Assembly: GCA_037013495.1 (NCBI GenBank)
Contig: CM072810.1
Location: 57,770,843 to 57,834,842 of the forward strand
Source of the DNA: Hippophae tibetana
Taxonomy: Eukaryota; Streptophyta; Magnoliopsida; Rosales; Elaeagnaceae
Direction: 5' to 3'
Length of the DNA: 64,000 bases
The position numbers and the translations under genes are program-made. Below are positions 61,531 through 64,000 of the stretch, one piece after another. The notes beneath the pieces were generated by a model, which saw nothing but the letters and a program-made list of their open reading frames with translations, ran no database searches and was not told where the DNA came from. Position 1 is the stretch's first letter. Every line of letters starts with the position of its first letter.

Positions 61531-64000
61531 TTTATTTATTAATTTTTTTATAAGAGTTCAATACTTCTCATTTTTTTCGTCTTTTGAAATCAATATTTTT
61601 AACATATTAATAAGTTACTCTGGTAGTACTGTATTTAAACGTATTGAATGTAACTTTGTTTTTACCTGTCACCTTCAAAATTTATTTTCAAACCAATTCT
61701 TAAAGTAAGAAGCATATAAAGACGATGTGAAAAATTGAGTACATGCAAAATAGAAATGTTTTGGGAAAATTAACAAGATGTTTACCAGTGATGTATACAC
61801 TAACCTCTATTCCTGAGCTTTTTCTTTGGGTAGGTAGGAAAAAATATTCAGTTGAATTAGACTTTATTGCGAATCAAGACTTACAAAGGAAAGAAAGTAG
61901 TGAGAAAACATAAGTTAAAATAAATAAATTTATTAGAAAACTTAAACATTTTTTTTATATCTATTTTACCAAAAAAAGTATGGAAAATAAATGCTCCAAA
62001 TTTTATTCCCTTATAATTATCAAATATTGAAATAGAATTTATTATAACTTAATACGGCAAAATATCAAACTTTTGAAATTTTGTTTATTAATTTTTTTAT
62101 AAGAGTTCACTACTTCTCATTTTTTTTCATTTTTTGAAATCAATATTTTTAACTTATTAATAAATTACTCTGGTGGTACTGGAATTAAACGTTTTGAATG
62201 TAACTTTGTTTTTACCTATCACCTTCAAAATTTATGTTCAAACCAATTCTTAAAGTAAGAAGCATATAAAGACGATGTGAAAAATTGAGTTAATTCAAAA
62301 TAGAAATGTTTTGGGAAAATTAACAAGATGTTTACCAGTGATGTATACACTAACCTCTATTCATGAGCTTTTCCTTTGGGTAGGTAGGAAAAAATATTCA
62401 GTTGAATTAGACTTTATTGCGAATCAAGACTTACAAAGGAAAGAAAGTAGTGAGAAAACATAAGTAAAAATAAATAAATTTAGTAGAAAACTTAAACATT
62501 TTTTTTATATCTATTTTACCAAAAAAAGTATGGAAAATAAATGCTCCAAATTTTATTCCCTTATAATTATCAAATATTGAAATAGAATTTATTATAACTT
62601 AATACGGCAAAATATCAAACTTTTGAAATTTTGTTTATTAATTTTTTTATAAGAGTTCACTACTTCTCATTTTTTTTCATTTTTTGAAATCAATATTTTT
62701 AACTTATTAATAAATTACTCTGGTAGTACTGGAATTAAATGTTTTGAATGTAACTTTGTTTTTACCTATCACCTTCAAAATTTATGTTCAAACCAATTCT
62801 TAAAGTAAGAAGCATATAAAGACGATGTGAAAAATTGAGTTAATTCAAAATAGAAATGTTTTGGGAAAATTAACAAGATGTTTACCAGTGATGTATACAC
62901 TAACCTCTATTCATGAGCTTTTCCTTTGGGTAGGTAGAAAAAACAATTTCGTTGAATTAGACTTTATTGGGAATCAAGACTTACAAAGGAAAGAAAATAG
63001 TGAGAAAACATAAGTTAAAATAAATAAATTTAATAGAAAACTTAAACATTTTTTTATATCTATTTTACCAAAAAAAGTATGGAAAATAAATGCCCAAATT
63101 TTATTTCCTTATAATTATCAAATATTGAAATAGAATTTATTATAACTTAATACGCCAAAATATCAAACTTTTGAAATTTTGTTTATTAATTTTTTTATAA
63201 GAGTTCACTACTTCTCATTTTTTTTCATTTTTTGAAATCAATATTTTTAACTTATTAATAAATTACTCTGGTAGTACTGGAATTAAACGTTTTGAATGTG
63301 ACTTTGTTTTTACCTATCACCTTCAAAATTTATGTTCAAACCAATTCTTAAAGTAAGAAGCATATAAAGACGATGTGAAAAATTGAGTTAATTCAAAATA
63401 GAAATGTTTTGGGAAAATTAACAAGATGTTTACCAGTGATGTATACACTAACCTCTATTCATGAGCTTTTCCTTTGGGTAGGTAGAAAAAACAATTTGGT
63501 TGAATTACACTTTATTGGGAATCAAGACTTACAAAGGAAAGAAAATAGTGAGAAAACATAAGTTAAAATAAATAAATTTAATAGAAAACTTAAACATTTT
63601 TTTTATATCTATTTTACCAAAAAAAGTATGGAAAATAAATGCCCAAATTTTATTTCCTTATAATTATCAAATATTGAAATAGAATTTATTATAACTTAAT
63701 ACGCCAAAATATCAAACTTTTGAAATTTTGTTTATTAATTTTTTTATAAGAGTTCAATACTTCTCATTTTTTTTCATTTTTTGAAATCAATATTTTTAAC
63801 TTATTAATAAATTACTCTGGTAGTAATGGAATTTAACGTATTGAATGTGACTTTGTTTTTACCTGTCACCTACAAAATTGATGTTCAAACCAATTCTTAA
63901 AGTAAGAAGCATATAAAGACGATGTGAAAAATTGAGTTCATGCAAAATAGAAATGTTTTGGGAAAATTAACAAGATGTTTACCAGTGATGTATACACTAA

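Larger units (their letters stand above)
30924..64000. repeat. AT-rich ~548-bp satellite array, segment 2 (about 60 monomers)
   Basis: Monomers of 548-550 bp run head to tail to the window end; for example GTACTG starts at 30924, 31474, 32022, 32571 and 33119. Two main subtypes are mixed. One has CATTTTTTGAAATCAAT, AACTTATTAATAAATTACTC, GTACTGGAATT and TTTATGTTCAAACC. The other has CGTCTTTTGAAATCAAT, AACATATTAATAAGTTACTC, GTACTGTATTT and TTTATTTTCAAACC. Hybrid monomers occur. Short open frames recur (for example at 38737, 42029, 48370, 50014, 54402, 60430) only where a variant removes a stop, so none is called a gene. No transposon interrupts this segment. The DNA is very A+T-rich with many A/T tracts. 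Confidence 0.96.

Noticed and set aside
30924..64000. Regular repeats suggestive of a CRISPR array
   Set aside because: The repeat unit is about 548 bp with no unique spacers and no cas genes, and the context is a plant retrotransposon-rich satellite.

Overview
The window looks like plant nuclear heterochromatin. An AT-rich satellite array with a monomer of about 548 bp is interrupted by two related Ty3/gypsy LTR retrotransposons, both reading on the minus strand. The coding sequence (CCHC Gag, DLGAS protease, FMDD reverse transcriptase, RNase H, D,D35E integrase, no chromodomain), the tRNA-Asp primer site and the ~2 kb LTRs fit the Athila-like non-chromovirus branch of plants. I cannot name the species. 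I see no ordinary host gene, tRNA, rRNA or CRISPR array.

Layout in + coordinates: 1-12529 is element 1, whose 3' LTR is cut by the window start. 12530-17263 is satellite. 17264-30923 is element 2, complete and flanked by the 5-bp duplication GTACT. 30924-64000 is uninterrupted satellite, about 60 monomers. In the sense direction (right to left) each element is: 5' LTR, tRNA-Asp PBS, AT-rich leader with twin hairpins, a stand-alone gag ORF (gag1), a short intergenic region with two hairpins, a second gag fused in frame to protease-RT-RNaseH-integrase (gag2-pol), a ~1.9 kb non-coding region where Athila relatives can carry an env-like ORF, a polypurine tract and the 3' LTR.

Element 1 looks very young. 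Its two LTRs differ at one position by eye over the 1275 bp that can be compared, and its 1723-codon gag2-pol is open with all catalytic residues present. Element 2 has nearly the same coding sequence but is broken by a nonsense codon and a 1-bp deletion. It also has a 126-bp duplication of the LTR end and primer site, and a different GC-rich insert in its U3 promoter.

The most unusual feature is the duplicated gag. Gag1 is a separate ORF that has lost its zinc knuckle in both copies by different routes (a 447-bp in-frame deletion in element 1, two Cys-to-Tyr changes in element 2). Gag2 keeps a perfect CCHC knuckle and is fused to Pol. A paired hairpin module follows both ORFs, so the duplication included non-coding sequence. 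One reading is a division of labour, with gag1 giving surplus capsid and gag2-pol giving RNA binding and enzymes; this is inference. The satellite has two monomer subtypes and several nested segmental duplications (about 2.19 kb and 3.29 kb), as expected for an array evolving by unequal exchange or replication slippage.
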